Source: a virus. From it: a DNA stretch of 26,895 nucleotides. The stretch is from positions 1 through 26,895 of the IMG/VR virus record IMGVR_UViG_3300043436_000282. One strand, 5' to 3'. The notes under the pieces were generated by a model, which ran no database searches, was not told the origin of the DNA, and was given only the letters and a program-made list of their open reading frames with translations. Position 1 is the stretch's first letter, and every line of letters starts with the position of its first letter. The translations under genes and the position numbers were made by a program. This document shows, piece by piece, positions 1-6,346 of the stretch.

Positions 1-2
1 CT

Positions 3-2186
3 GTTCGTGCCTTGATTCTTGAATGGTTCAACTCTTCTTTCTGGGAGCGTAAGTATGAGGGAGATCTGTTTCCCCTACCTACGGCTCAGCATATTGCCCA
101 TGTCATTTCCGAGATGGTCATTGAGATCGTAGCCTATCAGCAAGCCAAGAAACAATTCCGTGAGGATTGGGCAAAACAGTCACACTATCAGAAGAAGTGG
201 ACGCCTAAGCGTTGCAAGGCTTTTGCCTACAAGATGGGTACGCTCAACAAGAAAAACTTCAATAGAAAGCAGCGTGAGGATTTCGGCCATCATATGCTGC
301 GTATCGCAGAGATGTCTGAGATCATTCAGCTCAAGAACATTCGCAAGCATACGGGTAGGCGTTGGTCTGAGCGTGTAGTTGTTACCTTTACCGATGACAT
401 TCTCAAGGAGTTGCATAAGCGACACAAGGATGTCATTGCCAAGGCAGCTTTGCTCTATCGACCAATGATCGTTCCACCTGTTGAGCATATGCTTACCAGC
501 AGCGGTGGTAATGTACTGCCCTATGTTCGTAAGCCTGTGGTTCAGAAGTTCAAGGATGTCATGTGGGATGAGAAGGTTCACCAGAAAGGCAGCACACCAT
601 CACAGACTGTTATCGACGGTCTTAATGTGATGATGCATACCGAGTGGACTATCAATGAGCGTGTGCTTGAGATAATGGAAACACTCTTCAAGAACAACAC
701 ACGCGATGCTAATCTACCAGCCTATGACTTCTCTGCCTTTGACTTTGCTGAGCCTTATCCTGCCAATGGAACTAAGGAAGAGCAAGCCAAGTGGTGTGCT
801 CAGAAGGAAGAGGCATACAGCAATTGGTACAAGGAGGAACAGCTCCGTGGTCGTATGCTTGTCAGGCTTCAGCTTGCCAAGTCTATGATCCCGCAGAAGT
901 TCTTCTATCATATCTTTACATGTGACTTCCGTGGTCGTGCTAACTCTGCCTGTGATCTTCTGTCGCCACAAGCTTCAGACTTTGATCGTGGGTTGATCAT
1001 GTTTGCAGAGCCAAGGAAGCAGACAACCAATGGTATGTTCTGGCTTAAGGTACATGTCGCTAATCTGTTTGATCAGGACAAGGTTCCCTTTGCAGACAGA
1101 GCCAAGTGGGTTGATGACAACATGGATATGCTGCGACAGATTAACGACAATCCATATGATACGAGAAAGCTATGGGTGTCCGACAAGAAGAAAAAGAACC
1201 CAAGTTTTCAGCGTCTTGCTGCCGTGTTTGATCTGTGTCGCACCGATGGTATGACTCAGGTTGCCGTGCAGATGGATGGCTCCTGCAATGGTGTACAGCA
1301 TTGGGCTGCGCTTATGCGTGACCCCGTGCTTGCCAAGAAGGTGAATCTGATTCAGACAGAGAAGCCGCAGGATCTATATCAGTTTGTTGCGGACAGCATG
1401 ACCGACAAGATGACTGAGGTTAAGGACGAAGACAGTAACAAGGGGCGGTGGGCTACCAAGTTTCTTGAGTATTGGGAAGGGGATATCGACAGATCTGTTG
1501 TGAAGAGAGCGGTTATGACTGATCCATATGGAGTTACCTTCTATGGTATCCGAAGATACTGCAAGACCGAAGGACATCTTGATTGGGTAGGTAAAGACCA
1601 GATTGCTGGTGCAGTCATGGAGCTTGCCACCTTTATCGACCAAGCCCTCAAGGGTACATTGATTGAACCCAACAAGGGTAAGGCTTGGCTCAAAGTTGTT
1701 GCCGATATGTTCTCTGAGGTAGGTAAGAATGTTGAGTGGACTACGCCGTGTGGCTTTAAGGTTGTCCACCAGTACTATGAGATACTAACTAGACGATCAG
1801 TAGCCAAACTGTTCGACATGAAGGAGCTGCATTTCGGTGCTCCAGATAAGGAAACAATAGATGGAAGCTCAGTTAATCTGGCTATCTCTCCAAATTACAT
1901 ACACTCGTTGGATGCGAGTCATATGTGGTCTACCATCAAGCGAATGAAGGAAGCTGGTATTACACAATACAGCATGATCCATGATTCGTATGGGTGTCCC
2001 GCACCTGATGTCAATCTGATGCGAGTCTATACTAACGAGGAGTTCCACAGAATGCACAGCACTAACTTGCTGGCTGATATGCGGACTGAACTTATGAATA
2101 ACATTGACATGGAGCTGCCGGATGTTCCCGAAGTCGGAGTATTCGACATGGACAATGTGCTTGATGCCGAGTACTTCTTCCAATGA
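3..2186 (+). CDS. T7-type single-subunit RNA polymerase (5'-truncated by window edge)
   Basis: DNA-dependent RNA polymerase of the T7/mitochondrial family, which would transcribe the phage's middle and late genes from its own promoters. Counting from the TTG at 12, three signature motifs are visible. Motif A is MDGSCNGVQHWAALMRD with metal-binding D422 (T7 D537). Motif B is RSVVKRAVMTDPYG with K498 and Y506 (T7 K631, Y639). Motif C is SMIHDSYG with H657 and D658 (T7 H811, D812). An upstream DFRGR motif is also present, and the C-terminus (DAEYFFQ) ends as T7 polymerase does. The frame is open to the first base of the window, and alignment by eye suggests roughly 115-130 N-terminal residues lie upstream, so TTG 12 is unlikely to be the true start. 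The region matching the T7 promoter-specificity loop (about residues 584-607) differs from T7, so its promoters should differ too. The stop overlaps the next gene by ATGA. Confidence 0.97.
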   Translation, partial: VRALILEWFNSSFWERKYEGDLFPLPTAQHIAHVISEMVIEIVAYQQAKKQFREDWAKQSHYQKKWTPKRCKAFAYKMGTLNKKNFNRKQREDFGHHMLRIAEMSEIIQLKNIRKHTGRRWSERVVVTFTDDILKELHKRHKDVIAKAALLYRPMIVPPVEHMLTSSGGNVLPYVRKPVVQKFKDVMWDEKVHQKGSTPSQTVIDGLNVMMHTEWTINERVLEIMETLFKNNTRDANLPAYDFSAFDFAEPYPANGTKEEQAKWCAQKEEAYSNWYKEEQLRGRMLVRLQLAKSMIPQKFFYHIFTCDFRGRANSACDLLSPQASDFDRGLIMFAEPRKQTTNGMFWLKVHVANLFDQDKVPFADRAKWVDDNMDMLRQINDNPYDTRKLWVSDKKKKNPSFQRLAAVFDLCRTDGMTQVAVQMDGSCNGVQHWAALMRDPVLAKKVNLIQTEKPQDLYQFVADSMTDKMTEVKDEDSNKGRWATKFLEYWEGDIDRSVVKRAVMTDPYGVTFYGIRRYCKTEGHLDWVGKDQIAGAVMELATFIDQALKGTLIEPNKGKAWLKVVADMFSEVGKNVEWTTPCGFKVVHQYYEILTRRSVAKLFDMKELHFGAPDKETIDGSSVNLAISPNYIHSLDASHMWSTIKRMKEAGITQYSMIHDSYGCPAPDVNLMRVYTNEEFHRMHSTNLLADMRTELMNNIDMELPDVPEVGVFDMDNVLDAEYFFQ

Positions 2187-2443
2187 AGAGCAAGGTATAC
2201 AAGGTTTGCAGCGAAGGTGACATGGAGGAGGCGGTTAAAATGTTCACCGCTTTGGCTCTGTCTAACAAGAGAAGAAAGAAGCTGTCGTTCTGGTTTGCTA
2301 CCGAAGCATTCAGTGATATCTTTTTGAATGCAGCATACACTGAGTTTGCCTTCAAGAACATACCACCGCAGCCTAATATGAACATTAATATTTACATCGG
2401 AGGAGCTAACGACGATGATTTGGAAACCGAACAAGATGCTTAA
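2183..2443 (+). CDS. Small hypothetical protein, 86 aa
   Basis: Not recognised. The start ATG overlaps the polymerase stop as ATGA, a coupling used repeatedly in this genome, which supports it as a real gene. The protein has a basic, partly hydrophobic first half (a KRRKKLSFWF segment) and an acidic C-terminal tail (DDDLETEQDA). No signal peptide or clear membrane segment is seen. The last 29 bases overlap the next gene in another frame. Its place directly after RNA polymerase corresponds to the T7 early region, where small host-takeover proteins are common, but no function can be given. Confidence 0.7.
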   Translation: MKSKVYKVCSEGDMEEAVKMFTALALSNKRRKKLSFWFATEAFSDIFLNAAYTEFAFKNIPPQPNMNINIYIGGANDDDLETEQDA

Positions 2444-2600
2444 CGGAAAGCAGTGGCGTTGGGGTGATCTATATGATTCTTGGAATCAGACACAGAAGGA
2501 TCACTTTGACGGCAAGCTTGATGTCTATGCACCACAGGGTAACATGCCATCCATTGCCCAGCAATGGAAGGATCAGTTTAAGAGAAGGCGGCGCAAGTGA
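2415..2600 (+). CDS. Small basic hypothetical protein, 61 aa
   Basis: Not recognised. It begins inside the end of the preceding gene and its TGA stop overlaps the GTG start of the phosphoesterase gene, so it bridges two genes by overlaps in the manner of its neighbours. The product is rich in Trp, Gln and Lys and ends in a strongly basic tail (FKRRRRK). The bases GGAGGAGC at about 2399-2406 give a ribosome binding site before ATG 2415. It could bind nucleic acid through its tail, but that is only a guess from charge. Confidence 0.6.
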   Translation: MIWKPNKMLNGKQWRWGDLYDSWNQTQKDHFDGKLDVYAPQGNMPSIAQQWKDQFKRRRRK

Positions 2601-3253
2601 GCAGGATTCTGGTAATCGGAGACACTCACTTTCCCGCTGTGCTTGATGGCTATCTGCAGTTTGTGAAGGATGTCAAGAAGGAATACAAGTGCGACAAGGT
2701 TATTCATATCGGTGATGTGATTGACCACCATTGCATCTCATTCCATACGAAGCATCCTGAGCATCCCGGTGCTGTCAAGGAATACGAGATGGCTATGGAG
2801 TGCGTGAAGGAATGGAAGTCTGCCTTCAAGAACATGATCGTGACTATCGGCAATCACGACGAGCGAGTTCGCAGACTTGCTGCTGATGCTGGTATTCCCG
2901 ACTTCTATATCAAGGGATACAATGAAATTTATAACACAACTTGGCAATGGGTTAAGAACTACACTGTTGATAATGTGTTTTATTATCATGGCGTTGGGGG
3001 TGGCGGTCTATATCCTGCTTTCAACACTGCTAAGGGTATGGGTATTTCTGTGGTTGCTGGTCATCACCATTCTTGCGCCGGAATCAACTGGCAAGTTAGT
3101 CCGCTTCATGCAATCTTTGGCATGAATGTCGGATGCGGCGTTGACCGCAAGCACCTTGCCATGAAGTATGGCGAAGACCATATCAAGAAGCCCGTGATTA
3201 GTTGTGGCGTTGTCGTTGACGGCAAGCCCTACATTGAAATGATGAGTCTTTAA
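2597..3253 (+). CDS. Calcineurin-like metallophosphoesterase, 218 aa
   Basis: A two-metal phosphoesterase of the calcineurin-like superfamily. The metal-binding blocks appear in order: GDTH (D9, H11), GDVIDHH (D40, D43), GNHDER (N86, H87, D88), a lone His at 131, and GHHH (156-158). The length fits a single-domain enzyme with no extra modules. The start is GTG 2597, which overlaps the previous stop as GTGA and is preceded by AGAAGG. Family members hydrolyse phosphomonoesters, phosphodiesters, nucleotides or nucleic acids; the substrate cannot be read from the sequence. Its place between RNA polymerase and the SSB/resolvase pair makes a nucleic-acid or nucleotide substrate plausible. Confidence 0.9.
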   Translation: MSRILVIGDTHFPAVLDGYLQFVKDVKKEYKCDKVIHIGDVIDHHCISFHTKHPEHPGAVKEYEMAMECVKEWKSAFKNMIVTIGNHDERVRRLAADAGIPDFYIKGYNEIYNTTWQWVKNYTVDNVFYYHGVGGGGLYPAFNTAKGMGISVVAGHHHSCAGINWQVSPLHAIFGMNVGCGVDRKHLAMKYGEDHIKKPVISCGVVVDGKPYIEMMSL

Positions 3254-3277
3254 GTAATCCCTACGGTTGGGGCTACA

Positions 3278-3292
3278 GATATACTGTATATC
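3278..3292. promoter_or_regulatory. 15-bp perfect dyad GATATAC-T-GTATATC in a 58-base intergenic gap
   Basis: The bases at 3278-3292 read as two 7-base inverted arms around a single T. The dyad lies in the short gap between the phosphoesterase stop (3253) and the ATG at 3312, a few bases before the AAAGGAG ribosome binding site. As RNA it can form only a weak 5-bp hairpin, so a protein-binding operator or part of a promoter is as likely as an RNA element. No second copy was spotted by eye in the other intergenic gaps. Confidence 0.35.
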
Positions 3293-3311
3293 AGAAAGGA
3301 GAAAAGAAATT

Positions 3312-3518
3312 ATGGACACGAACGAAGTAATTGATGGTGAAGTTATCTCTGCTACTACTACTCCCGCACAGGAAATGGTTCCTGCTATCCGCAGTGATAG
3401 CGTAGTTGCGTATCTCAGCGGACTCGCTTCCGGGCTGAGTGCTATCGTTAATGACTTGAACATGCAAGTTGCTCAGATCACTGAGTCAATGAAGAAGGAC
3501 AACAATACTAATGGTTAA
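3312..3518 (+). CDS. Small hypothetical protein, 68 aa
   Basis: Not recognised. ATG 3312 was chosen over an upstream in-frame ATG at 3267 because a strong AAAGGAG ribosome binding site at about 3296-3302 serves it, and because the upstream extension would run through the dyad element. The N-terminus is acidic and Thr-rich (MDTNEVIDGE). A central amphipathic or hydrophobic stretch (VVAYLSGLASGLSAIVNDL) could be a helix for oligomerisation or membrane contact. The end overlaps the SSB start by 8 bases, so the two are probably translated together. Confidence 0.75.
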   Translation: MDTNEVIDGEVISATTTPAQEMVPAIRSDSVVAYLSGLASGLSAIVNDLNMQVAQITESMKKDNNTNG

Positions 3519-4053
3519 TAACAAGAAGATGAAGAAGATGCCGCAGTTTGTTACCGAGGTGCTTGAGGTTAAGTGGAGCAATCTACTTAAGCCCGACACC
3601 GCTTTCGGTGAGGCATCTGCTAATCACAACATTACCGTGATTCTTGACAAGAATCTTGAGAAGCAGCTTGCTGATATCCTCAAGAAGTCTGGTGCTAAGA
3701 AGATCAATGGTATCATGGAGAAGGATGGAGTCAAGACCCTCAAGGCCAAGAGCCGAGTGCATGTCGAGCAGGGCAAGTTCCCTTGCGTTGACTCTGCTGC
3801 TCAGGAGACTGACGCAGTACCCTTTGGTGGAGACAAGGTTCGTCTGAAGCTTGCCCCTGCGGTTGTCGCCCGTGATAACAGTCTCTCAGTCTATCTCAAC
3901 GGCATTCAGATCGTTGAGAAGAACGCCAACAATACCACAGGTGTTAGCACTGGTGGCTTTGGCGCAGTCGATGGTGGCTTTGTCGGGACTCCCGCAAAGA
4001 AGGCTACTGTCACTGAGGTTGAGGAGACTGAGGATGAAGACCTTCCGTTCTAA
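3511..4053 (+). CDS. Single-stranded DNA-binding protein, T7 gp2.5-like, 180 aa
   Basis: Likely the replication SSB. The protein has a basic N-terminus and a central beta-rich region (ITVILDKNLEKQL, then VRLKLAPAVVARDNSLSVYL and NGIQIVE). It ends in a Gly-rich linker and a strongly acidic tail ending in aromatic Phe (VEETEDEDLPF). In T7 gp2.5 the equivalent acidic tail with C-terminal Phe contacts polymerase and primase-helicase. It is shorter than T7 gp2.5 (about 230 residues). ATG 3511 overlaps the previous gene; a second in-frame ATG at 3529 cannot be excluded. The stop TAA overlaps the next ATG as TAATG, pairing it with the resolvase gene. Confidence 0.85.
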   Translation: MVNNKKMKKMPQFVTEVLEVKWSNLLKPDTAFGEASANHNITVILDKNLEKQLADILKKSGAKKINGIMEKDGVKTLKAKSRVHVEQGKFPCVDSAAQETDAVPFGGDKVRLKLAPAVVARDNSLSVYLNGIQIVEKNANNTTGVSTGGFGAVDGGFVGTPAKKATVTEVEETEDEDLPF

Positions 4054-4424
4054 TGGAATGGAAGTTTGACATCAATCCCGTGGCTGCATCAAGACCACGG
4101 GTTGGTAAGTGGGGTGCTTACTATACAGGTACTTACAAGGAGTTCAGGGAGAAAGCAGCAGAGATCGTATGGGATACCATCGGTAAGGACTTTGAGGCTA
4201 TCGACACTGAGCTTGCGGTAAGTATTGAGTTATATGTAAAGCGTCCCAAGACCACTGAGAGGGGATGGCCGAAGGCAGATATCGACAACTTTGCCAAGGC
4301 TGTTCTGGATACCATGAACGGAAAGATCTGGAAGGATGACTCCCAGATAACTTCCCTTCATGTATCCAAGCAGTGGGCTGACAAGGGTGAAGAAGGTTAC
4401 TTCACCTTAGAAGTAAATACCTAA
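4053..4424 (+). CDS. rusA: RusA-family Holliday junction resolvase, 123 aa
   Basis: An endonuclease that cuts branched DNA such as Holliday junctions and replication intermediates. The RusA signature is clear: an N-terminal RPR region (residues 14-16), then PKADIDNFAKAVLDTMNG with D76 and D78, and IWKDDSQI with D95 and D96. These match the three catalytic aspartates of E. coli RusA (D70, D72, D91). The length is normal for the family (about 120 residues). It starts at a TAATG overlap with the SSB gene and ends one base before the terminator stem closes. In T7 this role and map position belong to endonuclease I (gp3), so RusA appears to be a functional substitute; no gp3-like gene is present here. 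Confidence 0.92.
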   Translation: MEWKFDINPVAASRPRVGKWGAYYTGTYKEFREKAAEIVWDTIGKDFEAIDTELAVSIELYVKRPKTTERGWPKADIDNFAKAVLDTMNGKIWKDDSQITSLHVSKQWADKGEEGYFTLEVNT

Positions 4425-4457
4425 AAGGATTGGGGAGAAATCCCCTTTCCTTTTTTC
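4423..4457 (+). terminator. Intrinsic terminator after the resolvase gene
   Basis: A stem AAAAGGA-TT-GGGG pairs with CCCC-TT-TCCTTTT around the loop AGAAAT, followed by a run of six T. The stem begins in the resolvase stop codon. The next gene has its own strong ribosome binding site (AAAAGGAG, 4458-4465) straight after the U-run. By position it may end the first transcription unit, comparable to the early terminator of T7; that comparison is inference. Confidence 0.85.
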
Positions 4458-4469
4458 AAAAGGAGAACA

Positions 4470-5126
4470 ATGTACGAACATATTTCAGTTGAGTTGATCG
4501 ACAAGATGGGAACAGACAACACGGTTGTCGATGCTGCTAGAGTGTCGTTCAGCAAAGAAGCTGCCAACTACACAGAGGAGCAGAACAGCAAGCTTATCAA
4601 GTACTTGGCAAAGCACAATCACTGGAGTCCTTTCGCTCATTGTACTCTGCAATTCAGAATCAAGGCTCCCATCTTTGTTGCCCGACAGCTGCAGAAGCAT
4701 CAGGTTGGGTTTGCTTGGAATGAGGTAAGCCGCCGCTATGTTGACTATGATCCCACCTTCTGGAATCCCAATGGTAACTGGAGAAAGAAGGCTGAGAACA
4801 AGAAGCAGGGATCTATGGATGATCTGGTCGATGATCCTCTGGAGTCTCAGGATGTCTTTGAGGATGCCATGCGTTACTGCATGCTGACCTACAATCTAAT
4901 GCTTGCCAACGGTGTATGCCCGGAGCAAGCCCGTGCTGTGCTTCCTCAGTCTATGATGACCGAGTGGTACTGGACGGGATCTCTGTATGGCTTTGCCCGT
5001 GTGTGCCAGCTGCGGCTTGATTCCCATGCCCAGAATGAATGCCGACAGGTTGCCATGTGTCTCAATGAGGCATGCGCTGAAGCATTCCCGATATCTTGGA
5101 AGGCTCTTAATGGAACACTGGATTGA
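4470..5126 (+). CDS. thyX: Flavin-dependent thymidylate synthase ThyX, 218 aa
   Basis: Converts dUMP to dTMP with FAD, NADPH and methylene-tetrahydrofolate. Family features are a DAARVSF block (21-27), HWSPFAHCTLQFRIKAPIFV (51-70), and ARQLQKHQVGFAWNEVSRRY (71-90). Downstream are an EQARAVLP block (152-159) and the RLDSHAQNECRQVA block (182-195), which carry the nucleotide-binding Arg/Gln positions. The canonical RHRX7S motif is not exact: KHQ replaces RHR and there is one extra residue before NEVS. The alignment is otherwise continuous and the length is normal. The start has a strong AAAAGGAG site right after the terminator, and the C-terminus overlaps the next gene by 17 bases. It fits with NrdJ, dUTPase and the deaminase-like protein in a dTTP supply pathway. 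Confidence 0.92.
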   Translation: MYEHISVELIDKMGTDNTVVDAARVSFSKEAANYTEEQNSKLIKYLAKHNHWSPFAHCTLQFRIKAPIFVARQLQKHQVGFAWNEVSRRYVDYDPTFWNPNGNWRKKAENKKQGSMDDLVDDPLESQDVFEDAMRYCMLTYNLMLANGVCPEQARAVLPQSMMTEWYWTGSLYGFARVCQLRLDSHAQNECRQVAMCLNEACAEAFPISWKALNGTLD

Positions 5127-5469
5127 ACTGGCTAAGCATATCGCATCGACTGTCGATAGAGACAGGGCGCATATCTCGCTGATCGTCAGAAAGAATAGAC
5201 TGCTTGCTGTCGGAACCAATAACTGGAAGACGCATCCCAAGACTGCTGAGTATGGGTACATGTATCCGTATCTCCACTCTGAGCTGGATGCCTTCCGAAA
5301 GATAAAGACACCGAACGACAAGATGGTTCTTTATAACTTTCGATTCAGCAAGACAGGTAGATTGGGGATGTCTAAGCCGTGCAAGTTCTGCATGCCTTGG
5401 TGTTCCCATGTGTTTGATCGAATCATTTATTCTAACGAGGAAGGTAAGATCATAAATGACAGACCATGA
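5110..5469 (+). CDS. Cytidine/deoxycytidylate deaminase-fold zinc protein, 119 aa
   Basis: A small protein of the cytidine deaminase superfamily. The zinc site is visible as HSE (H56, E58) and PCKFC (C91, C94), with a normal spacing of about 35 residues; a further Cys at 98 lies next to it. The N-terminal part (AHISLIVRKNRLLAVGTNNWKTHP) is the first beta-hairpin of the fold. Known members deaminate cytidine, dCMP or other bases. Directly after thyX, dCMP to dUMP would be a natural role, but a base-specific activity cannot be read from the sequence. ATG 5110 was chosen because upstream extensions lie inside thyX; there is no strong ribosome binding site, which suggests coupling to thyX translation. 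Confidence 0.8.
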   Translation: MEHWIELAKHIASTVDRDRAHISLIVRKNRLLAVGTNNWKTHPKTAEYGYMYPYLHSELDAFRKIKTPNDKMVLYNFRFSKTGRLGMSKPCKFCMPWCSHVFDRIIYSNEEGKIINDRP

Positions 5470-5527
5470 AAAAAAACTTGAAGCTGATTTTAATAATCAA
5501 AAGTTCAGGGTAACTGACGGTGAGTGA
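5456..5527 (+). CDS. Possible 23-aa peptide bridging two genes
   Basis: An ATG at 5456 with AGGAAGG about 10 bases upstream opens a 23-codon frame (MTDHEKKLEADFNNQ...) whose TGA overlaps the GTG start of the next small gene. It would fill the otherwise unassigned 50 bases after the deaminase gene. It is too short to judge by composition, and a competing 14-codon frame starts at 5466. It is kept only because gene chaining by overlap is the rule in this genome. Confidence 0.3.
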   Translation: MTDHEKKLEADFNNQKFRVTDGE

Positions 5528-5696
5528 CGATCCTCTAGCTCAAGTTGTTCAAGAGTTAGAATTGGTTACTCACGAAAGAGATCAGGCAAGAAGAGAACTG
5601 ATTGCCTATGATGCACTGCACGGAAGGATATCCGTGGTCGCTGCAGCAAAGGCAAGAAATTGGGGTTATCTAATTACGGAGGATAGACATATATGA
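5520..5696 (+). CDS. Small hypothetical protein, 58 aa
   Basis: Not recognised. A GTG start at 5520 is preceded by AGGGTAAC, and the TGA stop overlaps the next ATG as ATGA. The product begins SDDPLAQVVQELELVTHERD and is largely helical in character, with heptad-like spacing of Leu/Val in the first 30 residues and an Ala/Arg-rich second half. It looks like a real member of the mini-gene run between the deaminase-like gene and the primase-helicase gene. Confidence 0.6.
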   Translation: MSDDPLAQVVQELELVTHERDQARRELIAYDALHGRISVVAAAKARNWGYLITEDRHI

Positions 5697-5851
5697 ATGG
5701 TAAAGGCAGTAGATATCGTCCTGTTGACCGCAAAAAGTACGAAGAAAATTACGACAAGATTTTTAAAGCACTTGATAGAATCAATGACAAGTTTGATAAA
5801 GCTCTTAAGAAACTAAAAGATGATGAAGACAAAAACTCTAAGCGAACTTGA
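5693..5851 (+). CDS. Conserved small phage protein starting MNGKGSRYRP, 52 aa
   Basis: The N-terminus MNGKGSRYRPVDRKKYEENY resembles a short phage protein seen in many unrelated phages that begins MNGKG followed by R/P-rich residues and a YxxNYD-like segment; no function is known to me. After it comes a Lys/Asp-rich helical tail (IFKALDRINDKFDKALKKLK) suggesting a short coiled coil. ATG 5693 overlaps the preceding stop as ATGA. The final 32 bases overlap the next gene. Confidence 0.7.
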   Translation: MNGKGSRYRPVDRKKYEENYDKIFKALDRINDKFDKALKKLKDDEDKNSKRT

Positions 5852-6047
5852 GGAAATGGTCTATGATCTTGCGGCTCTTAGCTACAAGGTTGGACGCCTT
5901 GAGACAGATGGTACATCGACTCAGGCAAAGTATGATAAACTGGTTGAACAGCGTGATAATCTGAGAAACGAGATTGCTGGTCTGTTCAAGTCTATGAAGA
6001 ACCCATACGCCCACGAACTAGGTTGGGGCAAAGGAAAAGACGAATGA
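5820..6047 (+). CDS. Coiled-coil hypothetical protein, 75 aa
   Basis: Not recognised. Starts at tandem ATGATG (5820 or 5823) inside the end of the previous gene. Residues 5-60 are almost entirely helical in character with heptad-like hydrophobic spacing (LSELEEMVYDLAALSYKVG and YDKLVEQRDNLRNEIAGLF), suggesting a coiled-coil dimer. The C-terminus (ELGWGKGKDE) is short and charged. The stop overlaps the next ATG as ATGA. Confidence 0.7.
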   Translation: MMKTKTLSELEEMVYDLAALSYKVGRLETDGTSTQAKYDKLVEQRDNLRNEIAGLFKSMKNPYAHELGWGKGKDE

Positions 6048-6343
6048 TGAATAACACAGAGACAAGTGAGTGGTTGCAGATGAACTTCCCCGTTGGTGGT
6101 GGTCCAGAGATTATTGGTGGTGGAGATTGCATGCCATCTAAGCAGCTCTACATGAAGATTGAGTTTCCGGTTGAGTCTCCTACTGCATACTTTATTATCT
6201 CCGAGACTCCGCATACTGACGGTTTCCGTACCCGTGAGGATACTCCGGTGGTTGCCTTCAGTATGTCTGATGAGTTGCTTCTGAAGATTGTCCGCACCAT
6301 TGCAGTGAGCAAGGGTGTTACCTACAACGAAGAGAACTGGTGA
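6044..6343 (+). CDS. Hypothetical protein, 99 aa
   Basis: Not recognised. Start placed at ATG 6044 (ATGA overlap with the previous stop), with an AAAGGA ribosome binding site about 9 bases upstream; ATG 6047 is an equal alternative, and an ATG at 6023 lies inside the previous gene. The protein has a Gly-rich loop (VGGGPEIIGGGD) followed by alternating beta-type segments (QLYMKIEFPV, AYFIISETPH, TPVVAFSMSD) and a C-terminal helix. It looks like a small globular beta domain. It lies directly before the primase-helicase. Confidence 0.7.
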   Translation: MMNNTETSEWLQMNFPVGGGPEIIGGGDCMPSKQLYMKIEFPVESPTAYFIISETPHTDGFRTREDTPVVAFSMSDELLLKIVRTIAVSKGVTYNEENW

Positions 6344-6346
6344 TGA

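Noticed and set aside
12-2186. TTG at position 12 as the true start of RNA polymerase.
   Set aside because: The frame is open upstream to the window edge, and comparison with T7 shows more than 100 N-terminal residues missing, so the gene is cut by the window and not naturally shortened.
4470-5126. ThyX as a base-hypermodification enzyme.
   Set aside because: The altered RHR motif alone is not enough, and no partner genes for hypermodification (kinases or transferases acting on modified bases) are evident; kept as a motif anomaly only.
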